DNA from: DASUAS01 sp963819475
Lineage (GTDB): Bacteria; Actinomycetota; Acidimicrobiia; IMCC26256; DASPTH01
Reading direction: 5' to 3'
DNA length: 64,000 bases
NCBI GenBank assembly: GCA_963819475.1
Contig: CAWFWE010000002.1
Coordinates: 310,001-374,000, forward strand
Part shown: one piece after another, positions 8,818-17,448 of the stretch
Layout of the letters: the number at the start of each line of letters is the position of its first letter
How positions within the stretch are numbered: position 1 is the first letter of the stretch
Program-made: the position numbers and the translations under genes
Notes under the pieces: generated by a model
The model's database searches: none
What the model was told of the DNA's origin: nothing
The model's input: the letters and a program-made list of their open reading frames with translations, nothing else

Positions 8818-9227
8818 GGTTTCCTCGGGCGGAACACGGGCAGGGCCGCGTCGCCGACGGTCTCGAAGATGACCTCGACCGGGAGGTCGAGGGGAAGCGA
8901 GTCCGGCTCGGGCGCCACGCCGACGAGGTTCGTGAGCAGCCGGGGGCCCTCGTCGAGCTCGACCACCGCGATCACGTAGGGCGCGGTGAACCCGGGCGCG
9001 GCGCGGTGGTTGATCACGTAGCTGTGCAGCGTTCCCGACCCCGACGCTCGGAACACCTCCACGTCGCCGCTCCCGCAGCCGGGACAGAACGGCTGCGGCG
9101 GGAAGTACGGCTGGTCGCACGCGCGGCAGCGCTGGAGGCGGAGCTCGCCCGCGGCCGTGCCCGCCCAGAAGTGGGCCGTCTCCGGGGTGGGCTTGGGCTC
9201 GGGTCGAGAGCCCATCGACGTCGCCAT
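8814..9227 (-). CDS. DUF35 / Zn-ribbon OB-fold protein, partner of thiolase
   Basis: 137 residues. The N-terminal rubredoxin-like zinc ribbon has CRACDQPYFPPQPFCPGC (two CxxC knuckles) near residues 33-50. An OB-fold follows (residues 60-137), with the family's SYVINHRAAPGF and PYVIAVVELDEG strands. DUF35 proteins bind acyl-CoA and complex with thiolase-like enzymes. The stop overlaps the thiolase GTG by 4 nt, so the two are translationally coupled. Start is the ATG at 9227; an earlier in-frame start would run into the neighbouring gene. Confidence 0.9.
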   Translation of the reverse strand: MATSMGSRPEPKPTPETAHFWAGTAAGELRLQRCRACDQPYFPPQPFCPGCGSGDVEVFRASGSGTLHSYVINHRAAPGFTAPYVIAVVELDEGPRLLTNLVGVAPEPDSLPLDLPVEVIFETVGDAALPVFRPRKP

Positions 9228-9241
9228 GAGGAGCAGCGCGC

Positions 9242-10426
9242 CTAGTTCGTATCGACCGCCGGCACCCCGGTCGCGTTGCGGCCGAGGAGCTCCAGGACCG
9301 CGAGGTAGACGACGAGCACGATCCCGACGAGGAGGACCGTGAGCGCGGTCGGGTGGTTCCAGACGATCAGCACGACGACGGCGATGGCGACGCCGATGCC
9401 GCGCAGCAACGGCTTGTGGCCGGCGACGAAGACGGCCACGGGCCCCGCGGCTTCGGTACCGGAACCACGCGCCGTCCCGAAGGCACGGTGCCACCAGCCG
9501 CGCACGCTCACGGCCGCGGACGAGGGCCCGACGACCCAGGCCGCGAAGGCGATCACCAGCGCGACCGCGATCGCGGCGAGCCCGGACGTCCGGAGGAAGC
9601 TCGTCAGCTGGTCCCACACTGCACCCGCGGCGCCCGGCGTCGACTTCTTCGTGGTCACCGCATCGAGATACAGGTTGCGTCCGGCCTTCAGCAGCACCAG
9701 CTGGACGGCCACCGCGAAGGCGACGCCGAGGGCGCCGCGCTGGATGGTGCGGCGCCGATTCCCCGACAGGCCGATCGCCGCCGCGAAGCACGCGAGGGCG
9801 AGGAACGGAAGGACCCAGGCGATCGTCTGGAGGAAGTCGACCAACCCTTGGACCTGCTCGAGCTTGTCCGACTGCACGATCACGAGCTGTTGCTTGTCGG
9901 GCGGGACCTGGACGTCGTCGAGGACGGTGATGCCCCTCGCGTCCAGCCGCTTCTGGACGTTCTCAACGATCTGCTCCACGTTGACGGCGACGGCGCCGTT
10001 CTCCGTCGTCACCCGGCTACCGCCGCCGGTGAGCACGTTGACGAGCGCTTCGTGGGCACGGCGATTCACCCGCTCCCACAACGTCTCGAATCGGCTCGAC
10101 TGCGCCAGGCGCAGGGTCGCGCGATCGACCGCGGTCCGGACACCGTCTGTGAGCGGCGCGGCGAGGAACGAGGCGCGCGGCGGCAGCGCGGCGGAGATCC
10201 TCTTCTCCACGGTGGCGTCGTTCACGAGGGCGTCGGACACCCGCGTGGCCACGGCCTGCTGGACATGTGGATCGGACGCGAGCGGGCCGATTGTGGAGAC
10301 GTAGTTGTCGGTGTCGAGCAACGTGTTGCGCACCCAGACCGCGCTCAACGAGAGCGGTACCAGCACGCAACCGACGACCAGCAGGATCGTGCCGACGATC
10401 CGCCGCCAGCGGGGAACGTCAGACAT
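9242..10426 (-). CDS. Conserved multi-pass membrane protein of unknown function
   Basis: 394 residues. One membrane segment (about 9-31) is followed by a ~170-residue domain, probably outside the cell. Five further hydrophobic segments follow (about 200-220, 235-255, 290-312, 335-355 and 360-385). The extracytoplasmic part has LLDTDNYVSTIGPLA and a serpentine amphipathic pattern seen in actinobacterial membrane proteins without an assigned role. The ATG at 10426 (MSDVPRWRR) is preferred over one 60 nt upstream because it puts positive charges just before the first membrane segment. Its promoter region is shared with the HdeD-like gene and contains the 29-bp element. Confidence 0.7.
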   Translation of the reverse strand: MSDVPRWRRIVGTILLVVGCVLVPLSLSAVWVRNTLLDTDNYVSTIGPLASDPHVQQAVATRVSDALVNDATVEKRISAALPPRASFLAAPLTDGVRTAVDRATLRLAQSSRFETLWERVNRRAHEALVNVLTGGGSRVTTENGAVAVNVEQIVENVQKRLDARGITVLDDVQVPPDKQQLVIVQSDKLEQVQGLVDFLQTIAWVLPFLALACFAAAIGLSGNRRRTIQRGALGVAFAVAVQLVLLKAGRNLYLDAVTTKKSTPGAAGAVWDQLTSFLRTSGLAAIAVALVIAFAAWVVGPSSAAVSVRGWWHRAFGTARGSGTEAAGPVAVFVAGHKPLLRGIGVAIAVVVLIVWNHPTALTVLLVGIVLVVYLAVLELLGRNATGVPAVDTN

Positions 10427-10505
10427 GGGCCGTGATCCTCTCGTCGGGGGCACCGGTTGGTACCGAGTCTGGCTCATGGCCATCATCCCGCGCGGGATCC
10501 GGCCC

Positions 10506-10534
10506 TGTCGTCATGCAGAGTGGATGATTGCCAC
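10506..10534. promoter_or_regulatory. 29-bp repeated element, copy 1
   Basis: This 29-bp stretch matches 14298-14326 in 25 positions and contains TCATGC-N5-GGATGA, an inverted repeat with one mismatch. It lies 80 bp from the minus-strand gene start at 10426 and 106 bp before the ATG at 10640. Copy 2 has nearly the same geometry (75 and 119 bp). It is probably an operator or a conserved promoter. The rest of the 213-bp gap (10427-10639) shows only a ribosome-binding site at its end. Confidence 0.6.
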
Positions 10535-10639
10535 TGAAGGGTCCAGCCGGCGTCAAAGCATCCCGTCAGGGAGCGGTGACGCGAAATACGCTACGGAGCT
10601 TCGGGAGCCATCGGTTGCCGTGGGCGTGGGGAGGAACCC

Positions 10640-11215
10640 ATGGAGAACGACGGTCCGCTGCGTGCCCAGGTCCGGGATGCCGCTCGTTGGTGGTGGGTGT
10701 TCGTCGTCACCGGGATCATCTGGTTGATGCTCGCGCTCGTGGTGTTGCGGTTCACCGAGACGTCGGTGAGCACGGTCGGGATCCTGATCGGAGTGATGTT
10801 CACGATCGCTGCGATCACCGAGTTCATGGTCGTCGGGGTGACCTCGGGGGGTTGGAAGGTCGTGCACGTGATCTTGGCGATCATCTTCGTGCTCGGCGCG
10901 ATCTGGGGATACACCAACCCGAAGGACGCCTTCTGGGCGCTCGCGTCCGTGGTCGGGTTCATCCTCGTGATTTGGGGTGCGATCGAACTCACCGAAGCTG
11001 TCGCGACTCGTTCGGTCAACCCGTTGTGGTGGCTCGGACTCACGGTCGGGATCTTGTTGATCCTGTTGGGTTTTTGGACGGGACAACAGCTCGTCACGGT
11101 CAAAGCCCAGCTGTTGATCTTCTACGTGGGGTTCGCGGCCTTGTTTCGCGGCATCAGCCAGATTGTGTTCGCGTTCCAGCTTCATCGCACAGGCGAGGAA
11201 CTCGCCGCCGCGTAG
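10640..11215 (+). CDS. HdeD-like (DUF308) membrane protein
   Basis: 191 residues with six predicted membrane segments in three hairpin pairs and short loops, the pattern of HdeD/DUF308 proteins. Enterobacterial HdeD is linked to acid resistance; the actinobacterial homologues are uncharacterised. A GGGAGGAA ribosome-binding site precedes the ATG by about 6 nt. Codon use is slightly less GC-biased than in its neighbours. It opens the stress island and carries the 29-bp element upstream. Confidence 0.85.
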   Translation: MENDGPLRAQVRDAARWWWVFVVTGIIWLMLALVVLRFTETSVSTVGILIGVMFTIAAITEFMVVGVTSGGWKVVHVILAIIFVLGAIWGYTNPKDAFWALASVVGFILVIWGAIELTEAVATRSVNPLWWLGLTVGILLILLGFWTGQQLVTVKAQLLIFYVGFAALFRGISQIVFAFQLHRTGEELAAA

Positions 11216-11344
11216 CCGGACCGGCGGACGAACGTCGAGTCTTCTGTAGTCGAGCACGAACTCGCAGCCTGCTCCTGGTCGAGGCTGGGGAGAACACCAC
11301 CCGGGTCCGCGACGAACGGTCCTCGCCGCGCCCTGCGCCGCGGC

Positions 11345-11532
11345 GCCGCCCAATGCTCGTGAAGTACGACTTGAGCTCGGGGCGGGCAACGCCGTCGACC
11401 GAGGCCGGGCTGCCGTCGAACCCGAGCGTCTGGTAGGCCGCGTGCGCCTCCGGCGCGAAGTAGATCCCAGCCGCCACCGGCTCCACCGCGTTCCGCAACC
11501 GGCGGCGCCCGCTCGTTGAAATCGTTCGTCAT
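11345..11532 (-). pseudogene. Frameshifted N-terminal remnant, SCO6745-like
   Basis: An ATG at 11532 with a GAGAGG ribosome-binding site starts MTNDFNER. The homologous reading then continues in another frame from about 11505 as RRLRNAVEPVAAGIYFAPEA and on to PELKSYFTS near 11345. The LEPVxAxxYFAPE pattern resembles the start of SCO6745-family helix-turn-helix proteins (about 250-280 residues). After SYFTS no frame continues the family. The remnant therefore has at least one indel and has lost most of its length. The rest of the gap (11216-11344) holds nothing I can support. Confidence 0.5.
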
Positions 11533-11557
11533 CGGACGCCCTCTCAGTAGGCGTCAG

Positions 11558-13265
11558 TCACGTGACCGCGTCGACCGCGGCCTGCACCGTCGGGTAGAAG
11601 ACATGGACCAGTCGCTGCGCTTCGGAGGCTTGGAGGAGATCCCGCACCTGACCGATGTCGTGGGCGAGCACGAGGCGCACTCCGTCACTGTCGAGCTGCC
11701 GGGCCGTGTTCACCAGCACGCTGATGGCGGTGCTGTCGACGAACGAGATCGACTCGCCGTCGAGGACGACGGCTCGGACCCCCGGATCGTTGGCGTGGGC
11801 CCGGATCGAAGCGGCGACGCCTTCGGCGTTGGCGAAGAACAGGCCGCCCTCGACGCGCACGATCGCGACGCCGGGCACCTTGGCGGTCTCCTGAGCTCGG
11901 TGGAGATCGGCGTACCGGTCCGGCGAACCATCGACCTTTCCGAGCTCGGCGACGTGCGGGTGCGATGCGCGGTACAGGAGGAGCAGCAGCGAGACGGCGA
12001 TGCCGATGAACAGCCCGGGCAGGGTGTCGAAGATCAGGACACCGAACATCGCCGCCATGGCGGCGATGAAGTCGGGTCGCGCCGCGACCCCGTAGATCTT
12101 TCCGAGCCGGCTGGTCGAGAGGCGGAAGAGCCGGATGAGCGCACCGACGTCGACCAGGTCGATGAGCGCGGCAATGACCAGCGCACCAAGCGTCGCCTCG
12201 GGGAGGTCTTCGAACAGACCGGTGAGGAACAGCAACGTCACGACCGTCACGACCGCGGCAACGAGCCCCGACAGTTCCGAGCGCGCGCCGGCTGACGCGT
12301 TGACCGCCGTCTTGGAGAGGCTGCCCGACACGGCCATGCCCTGGCAGAACCCCGATCCGATGTTGGCCGCACCGACACCGATGAGCTCGCGGTTGGGATC
12401 GATCTCGTAGTGGTTCTGGGCTGCGTACGTCTTGGCCGCGCCCAGACCCTCCGCGAACGCGACCAGCATGATGCCGACGGCCGACGCCGACGCGGCGAAG
12501 TAGTCGCTCAGGCTCAGCTCGTGCGGCAGCCCGATCGACGGGAGCCCGCTCTCAATGTGGCCGACGATCGCCACCCCGTGCTGGCCGAGATCGAAGAGGT
12601 GAACGACACCGATGCCGAACACCACCGCCACCAGCGACGCCGGTACCGCTGGTGCGAACCGGCGCAAGACCATGACGATGGCGAACGACAGCACGCCGAC
12701 CACGAGCGTGCGCCATTGCGTGTCATCGAGATGCGTGAGGAAGTGCCAGGCTTCCTCGAAGAAGTCCCCCTCGCCCTTCTCGAACCCGAAGATCTTCGGC
12801 AACTGGCCGACCATGATCGTCAGGGCGAGGCCGATGACGAAGCCCTTCATCACCGGTTCGGAGATGAAGCTGGCGAGGAACCCGAGGCGCAACAGCCCGG
12901 CCACGAGCGCGAACAGGCCGGTCATGATGGCGAGCATCGCGGTGAACGCGGCGAAGTTCTCGGGACCTCCCGTCGTCAGCTCCGCGACGGCCGCGGCCGA
13001 GAGCGCGGCGCTCGCCGCGCCAGGACCGACCACGAGATGCTTCGACGAGCCGAACAGCGCGTAGAGCACCAACGCCGGCGGGGCCGCGTACAGGCCGACG
13101 ACCGGTGAAACGCCGGCGATCGTCGCGTACGCGAGCGACTCGGGGACGAGCACGGCCCAGAGCGTGAGGCCCAGCGATCACGTCGCGCTTGACCCACGAA
13201 CGTTGGTAGCCGGCGAAGGACGTCAGGATCGGGAGACGCCGCCTGTGGTGTTCAGCGAGCGACAT
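11558..13265 (-). pseudogene. SulP-family anion permease with STAS domain, single-base frameshift near the 5' end
   Basis: SulP transporters move sulfate, bicarbonate or other anions. The main frame covers about ten to twelve membrane helices and a C-terminal STAS domain (last ~115 residues, VVLDGESISFVDSTAIS). The N-terminus lies in another frame: from the ATG at 13265, MSLAEHHRRRLPILTSFAGY and SWVKRDVIAG. Removing one C from the CCC run at 13170-13172 joins it to LTLWAVLVPESLAYATIAG, the family's canonical sequence. Either the gene is inactivated, translation begins at a GTG at 13153 and makes a shortened protein, or the base is a sequencing error. Confidence 0.8.
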
Positions 13266-13333
13266 GGCATCCCTCAGACGGTCGACCAGACGTCGATGCT
13301 GACGACGATCGCGGTAGCGAGTAACCCGTCTCT

Positions 13334-14223
13334 CAGATCGGCTCGATCTCGGTGGGCCGCCAGGTCTTGTCGAAGAAGGTGGCTTCCGGGGAGTAGAGCC
13401 GAAGGAGGATGAACCAGCCCTTGCCCGGCACGGTCTGGAGCCAGTTGTTGGCCTTGCCGTCGGGCGCGCTGGGTCATGGTGTTGAACGACCTGCCCGAAG
13501 CTTCGACGAACTTCGTCTCGGGTGCCGGACTGGCCGCCCCAAGGGGTGCGTCCCCGGCGAGGAACGTTGCGACCGCGGTGCCCTGCGCACCGGGCGCGTA
13601 CGGTGAGATGCGGAAGTTCTTGCGGATCGCGTCGGCCGGGATGCTGGGGTCGTTGTCGACCATGAACGCCCGACCCAGGACGAGCGCGCGATTCGTCCGA
13701 CTGTGGGCGACGTGGAAGCCGCTGTCGGGCAGCGGGCCGTCGTAGCCGGGTCCGACGATCAGGTACCGGCCGCCCTCGCCGCGGTCAGGTCCGGGAAGGC
13801 CAAAGTCGGTGACCCATCGGAACCACATGTCGTCGATCGTTCCGAGGATCGCCGACGGCGCCTCGAGCTTCGGCACGTCGATCACCATCGGCCCATCCGA
13901 CAGGTCGACGAAGCCCAGGAAGTAGAAGGTGTCGCAGTTCGCGGTCAGGAACAACGAGGCCGATCCATCAGCTCCGAGAACAGCACCATCGTGTTGTCCT
14001 CGGCCCCGATCGAGCGGAAGCCTCGCCGTATCGCGACCACTGACGCCCCGGGGTACGCCCCGATGAACGACTGCACACCGTGGATGAAGTCGAGGTGGTC
14101 GTACAAGAGCTCGGCCGTCGCGTCAGATGGCGCGCCGTCGTTGAACTCCAGGGTTCCGAGACGGGTCTCGACCTTGTCGGGCGTCGAGATCGACTTCACG
14201 GTCTCGGCTGAAACCTGCGCCAT
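13334..14223 (-). pseudogene. DUF1254/DUF1214 protein gene with two frameshifts
   Basis: Start is the ATG at 14223 (MAQVSAETVKS) behind AGGAAGGA. The DUF1254 half runs to VLFSELMD, then shifts frame at about 13960-13964 and continues as ASLFLTANCDTFYFLGFVDL. A second shift at about 13460-13475 leads to GKANNWLQTVPGKGWFILL and the family's ending TFFDKTWRPTEIEPI with TGA at 13334. Each half is clearly recognisable, so decay is recent or the sequence is wrong. DUF1254 proteins are secreted or envelope-associated and uncharacterised. The divergent partner is the DUF2252 gene. Confidence 0.75.
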
Positions 14224-14297
14224 TGTTCTGTCCTTCCTCGTCCCGATGGACACGCGGTCCTTCCTCGGTGATGATCCTGGGACACCAAGGCGGCTCG

Positions 14298-14326
14298 TGT
14301 CGTCATGCAGAACGCATGATTGCGAC
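14298..14326. promoter_or_regulatory. 29-bp repeated element, copy 2
   Basis: It matches 10506-10534 in 25 of 29 positions and contains a perfect inverted repeat TCATGC-AGAAC-GCATGA (14303-14319). It lies between the divergent DUF1254 (start 14223) and DUF2252 (start 14445) genes. A weaker half-match beginning TCATGCA stands at 14358-14374. A regulator common to the HdeD-like, DUF1254 and DUF2252 genes is the simplest explanation. Confidence 0.6.
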
Positions 14327-14444
14327 GGGGTGCGAGGCGACAGCCTCCCGGCCTGAATCATGCATTCCGGGTGATGCCCGGACCGGGACGAACGTGGGAC
14401 GGTGATCACCGAGGCGGCCTCGTCGGCCGCCGAGGGGGTGGACG

Positions 14445-15872
14445 GTGAACGCGATCAAGCACCTGAGCGTCGAAGAACGCCGGGCGCGCGGCAAGGCCGC
14501 CCGCGAGCGAGTGCCACCGTCGGGTCACGCCGGATGGGCGCCGGCGAACGATCGCCCGGATCCGGTGGCGTTGCTCGAGGAGCAGAACACCAGGCGGGAG
14601 CCCGATCTCGTGCCGGTACGTCACGGGCGCATGATGGTCTCGCCGTTCACGTTCTACCGGGGCGCGGCGAAGATCATGGCCGCGGACCTCAAGGATACTC
14701 CGAGAGCAGGGCTCGACGTGCAGCTGTGCGGCGACGCGCACCTCTCGAACTTCGGAGTGTACGCATCGCCGGAGCGGGAGCTCGTCTTCGATCTCAACGA
14801 CTTCGACGAGACGCTTCCGGGGCCGTTCGAATACGACGTGAAGCGGCTGGCGGCGAGCTTCACCATCGCCGCGCGCAACAACGGTTTCAGCAAAGCCGAC
14901 GCTCGCGCCGCGACGCTGGCATCGGTCAAGGCGTATCGAGAGTCGATGGCCGAGTTCGCGGAGATGCGCACGATGGACATCTGGTACGCCCACTTGTCCG
15001 AGCAGGACCTGGTCGGCGCGATGAACGCTGCAGTCGGCTCCGCGAAGGGCGCCGACCGAAAGCAGGCGACGACCGCGCAGAAGAACGCGGAGAAGGCAGC
15101 GAGGAAGGCGCACACGCGCGACAGCCTGCAGGCGCTCTCGAAGCTCGCCGAGCTCGTCGACGGGCGATACCGGATCGTCAGCCAGCCGCCGGTGGTCGTC
15201 CCGTTGCGCGACCTGTCGAATTACATCGGCTACTCGGTGGATCAGCTCGAGGAAATGGTGCACGAGCAGTTCCGTGCGTACCGGGAGACGCTCCAAGACG
15301 ATCGACGCCAGTTGCTGGAGCGGTTCGAGTGGGTCGACATGGCCCGCAAGGTCGTGGGCGTCGGCAGTGTCGGCACCCGGGCGTTCATCGGCCTGTTGCA
15401 GGGTCGCGATCAGCAGGACCCCCTGTTCCTGCAGGTCAAGGAGGCGAGCGCGTCGGTGCTGGAGGATCATCTTCCGAAGAGTCGCTACGCGCAGCCCGGC
15501 GAGCGCGTGGTGCAGGGTCAGCGGCGGATGCAGGCGGCGAGCGACATCTTCCTGGGTTGGACGAAGGGTGCCGAGGCCGACCGGTTCCTCTACTGGCGAC
15601 AGCTGCGCGACATGAAGGGCTCCGCCGTCGTCGAGGCGATGGCGCCCGCGACGCTCGCGTTCTACGCCCGCGTGTGCGGCGGGACGCTGGCGCGGGCGCA
15701 CGCCCGCTCCGGCGACCCCGTCGCCCTCGCCGCGTACCTCGGCGCGAAGGCGAAGTTCGACCAGTCGATCGGCGACTTCTCGGAACGCTACGCCGACCAG
15801 AACGAGAAGGACTACCAGGCCTTCTGCGACGCCGTCGGCTCCGGCCGGCTCGAGGCCGTCGCGGGCATCTGA
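14445..15872 (+). CDS. DUF2252 family protein
   Basis: 475 residues, the normal length for DUF2252. Family landmarks are the N-terminal MMVSPFTFYRGAA, QLCGDAHLSNFG near residue 95 and FDLNDFDETLPGPFEYDVKR, followed by a C-terminal GTLARAHARSGD. The GDAHLSNFG and FDLNDFDE motifs resemble aminoglycoside-phosphotransferase/kinase-like active sites, so a small-molecule kinase fold is likely, though the substrate is unknown. It begins at GTG 14445 with a GAGGGGGT ribosome-binding site, downstream of the 29-bp element. The DUF7144 gene follows 45 nt later and may be co-transcribed. Confidence 0.88.
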   Translation: MNAIKHLSVEERRARGKAARERVPPSGHAGWAPANDRPDPVALLEEQNTRREPDLVPVRHGRMMVSPFTFYRGAAKIMAADLKDTPRAGLDVQLCGDAHLSNFGVYASPERELVFDLNDFDETLPGPFEYDVKRLAASFTIAARNNGFSKADARAATLASVKAYRESMAEFAEMRTMDIWYAHLSEQDLVGAMNAAVGSAKGADRKQATTAQKNAEKAARKAHTRDSLQALSKLAELVDGRYRIVSQPPVVVPLRDLSNYIGYSVDQLEEMVHEQFRAYRETLQDDRRQLLERFEWVDMARKVVGVGSVGTRAFIGLLQGRDQQDPLFLQVKEASASVLEDHLPKSRYAQPGERVVQGQRRMQAASDIFLGWTKGAEADRFLYWRQLRDMKGSAVVEAMAPATLAFYARVCGGTLARAHARSGDPVALAAYLGAKAKFDQSIGDFSERYADQNEKDYQAFCDAVGSGRLEAVAGI

Positions 15873-15917
15873 ATCCGCGCTTGCGCGGTCGAACGGCACC
15901 ACTCAACAGGAGGAACC

Positions 15918-16352
15918 ATGCAAGGGGACACCGAATACGACACCTACGAGAGCAGGGGCACCGGCTGGAAGACGTTCGCCGGGATCATGATCATCATCGT
16001 CGGCACGTTCAACGTGATCGACGGATTGCGTGCCGTCACGAACGCCAGCCAGATCAAGAGCAACTTCCCGAACGGGAACGTCGAGCTCCCGCTCACGGAC
16101 AACGTCAAGACCTGGGGCTGGGTGGTCCTGATCATCGGGGCGGTGATGATCCTCTCGGGCTTCCTGATCTTCTCCGGGAACATGTTCGGTCGGATCGTCG
16201 GCGTGATCGTTGCGGCCGGGAACGCCATCGTCCAGCTCAGCTACATCGACCACAACCCGTTCTGGTCGTTCACGATCGTCATCATCGACGTGCTCATCAT
16301 CTACGGCCTCGTTGCCCACGGCGGACGAATCGACGAATGGTCGTCCAGCTAG
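15918..16352 (+). CDS. DUF7144-type small membrane protein
   Basis: 144 residues with four membrane helices: about 20-42, 70-95, 97-112 and 115-135. The first helix contains FAGIMIIIVGTFNVIDGL, typical of actinobacterial DUF7144-like membrane proteins of unknown function. A strong AGGAGGAA ribosome-binding site precedes the ATG. A long hairpin terminator follows at 16377. Probable role in the envelope stress response comes only from its neighbours. Confidence 0.78.
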   Translation: MQGDTEYDTYESRGTGWKTFAGIMIIIVGTFNVIDGLRAVTNASQIKSNFPNGNVELPLTDNVKTWGWVVLIIGAVMILSGFLIFSGNMFGRIVGVIVAAGNAIVQLSYIDHNPFWSFTIVIIDVLIIYGLVAHGGRIDEWSSS

Positions 16353-16376
16353 GGCGGACCGGCTCGAACGATTACG

Positions 16377-16405
16377 ACGAACCCCGCCCCTGTGGCGGGG
16401 TTCGT
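16377..16405 (+). terminator. Rho-independent-type hairpin
   Basis: A perfect 12-bp stem (ACGAACCCCGCC with its complement, extendable by one G-C pair) encloses the 5-nt loop CCTGT. There is no T-run, as is common for actinobacterial terminators. It lies 25 bp after the DUF7144 stop and ends 16 bp before the next gene. Confidence 0.8.
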
Positions 16406-16421
16406 CACGCGGAGGTGAGAC

Positions 16422-16763
16422 GTGGCTGGCGCGTTCCTCGGGGGCGGGCTGGCGGTGCTCATCGCCCTGGGCGACGGCGGGCTGCCGGAGGCGGTGATCA
16501 TGCTGGTCATCGTGCTCGCCGCGAACCTCGTGCTCGAGAACTTCGTGGAGCCCAAGGTCATGGGCCGGACCCTCGACATCCACCCACTCGTGGTACTGGT
16601 CGTCACCGCGCTGGGCGGTCTCCTGGGCGGCATCGTCGGCCTCATCCTCGCCGTCCCCGCATGGGTGATCGCCAGCAACGCCATCTCCCGGGCCCGCTCG
16701 AGGGGCGTCTTCGAGCAGGTCGCCGAACGCGCCCAACCCGCGGTACAACACATGCTCGACTAG
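16422..16763 (+). CDS. C-terminal module of an AI-2E family transporter (N-terminally truncated)
   Basis: 113 residues equal to the last third of AI-2E/PF01594 transporters (normally about 350 residues). The signature ENFVEPKVMGRTLDIHP is followed by LVVLVVTALGGLLGGI and a C-terminal helix. The N-terminal helices are absent, and no upstream frame supplies them. It still has a good GGAGGTGAG ribosome-binding site before the GTG at 16422, so it may be expressed. It could be a remnant of a deletion or a retained stand-alone module with three membrane segments. The secreted-protein gene follows 14 nt later. Confidence 0.75.
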   Translation: MAGAFLGGGLAVLIALGDGGLPEAVIMLVIVLAANLVLENFVEPKVMGRTLDIHPLVVLVVTALGGLLGGIVGLILAVPAWVIASNAISRARSRGVFEQVAERAQPAVQHMLD

Positions 16764-16777
16764 GAGGAGGCATCCCG

Positions 16778-17335
16778 ATGACGCGGACACGCACAGGAAC
16801 GCCCATGGCGGGCCTGGTCCTCGCGACCGCCATGCTGATCGCCTGGGCCATACCCGCTGGAGCCGCGTCGAGCACCTCGCCGAAGCAGTGGGCGAACGGC
16901 GTGTGCTCGGCGGTACAGACCTTCGCCAACTCCGTTGACTCGACGATCAGCAGCTTGAAGGGGTCGGCCTCTCTCGACAGCGCCAGCCAGGACGCGAAGG
17001 CCGGGCTGCAGTCCGCGGTGACCGAGTTCCAGGACTCGCTCGAGAACCTCGGCCGGCCGTCGAGCAGTGACGGGAAGCAGGCCCGAAAGGCCGTGCAGAA
17101 CCTGAGCGACGAGCTGAGCAAGAACGTGGCGGCGATTCAGGACGTGCTCACGCCGCCTCCGAGCACCCCGTCGGAGATCGCGTCGGCGTTCGCCGACATC
17201 GGGAGCCAGATCCAGAAGGCCGTCAGCCAGACCAAGTCCACGGCCAGCACGCTCAAGGGTCTGAAGCCCAACGGCGCGCTGCAGAAGGCGTTTCAGAGCG
17301 CGCCGGCGTGTACGGACTTGAAGAAGTCGTCGTAG
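16778..17335 (+). CDS. Secreted alpha-helical protein, function unknown
   Basis: 185 residues. A signal peptide with an Arg-rich start, a hydrophobic core (about 11-28) and an AGAAS cleavage area is followed by an Ala/Ser/Lys-rich helical domain. The domain has two Cys (in GVCSAVQ and PACTDL), which may form a disulfide. Translation starts at the ATG at 16778 behind AGGAGGAGG. Its position 14 nt after the AI-2E fragment suggests co-transcription. I recognise no family. Confidence 0.7.
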   Translation: MTRTRTGTPMAGLVLATAMLIAWAIPAGAASSTSPKQWANGVCSAVQTFANSVDSTISSLKGSASLDSASQDAKAGLQSAVTEFQDSLENLGRPSSSDGKQARKAVQNLSDELSKNVAAIQDVLTPPPSTPSEIASAFADIGSQIQKAVSQTKSTASTLKGLKPNGALQKAFQSAPACTDLKKSS

Positions 17336-17358
17336 TCGTTTCACGCTGATTGGGTGAT

Positions 17359-17375
17359 GGCACGTCCGACGTGCC
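17359..17375. promoter_or_regulatory. 17-bp perfect palindrome between two genes
   Basis: GGCACGT-CCG-ACGTGCC has 7-bp arms around a 3-nt centre, starting 24 bp after the stop at 17335 and ending 73 bp before the ATG at 17449. There is no T-run. It may be an operator for the DUF6325/lipid-kinase pair or a short terminator. The symmetry and the distance to the next start slightly favour an operator. Confidence 0.4.
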
Positions 17376-17448
17376 GTGATTGGATCAAGCGATACTGCTC
17401 GAGGCCACCGCTGCGCTGCGGGCGCCATTCTCCGACGGAGGAACGATC

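Noticed and set aside
10506..14326. The two 29-bp copies as ends of a mobile element
   Set aside because: They are in the same orientation, have no transposase between them and no target-site duplication; their equal distances to divergent start codons suit regulation better.
14402..17335. A 977-codon open frame on the plus strand that includes the secreted-protein gene
   Set aside because: Only its last 185 codons look like a protein; the first part is another frame of the DUF2252, DUF7144 and AI-2E genes and has no homology-like pattern.
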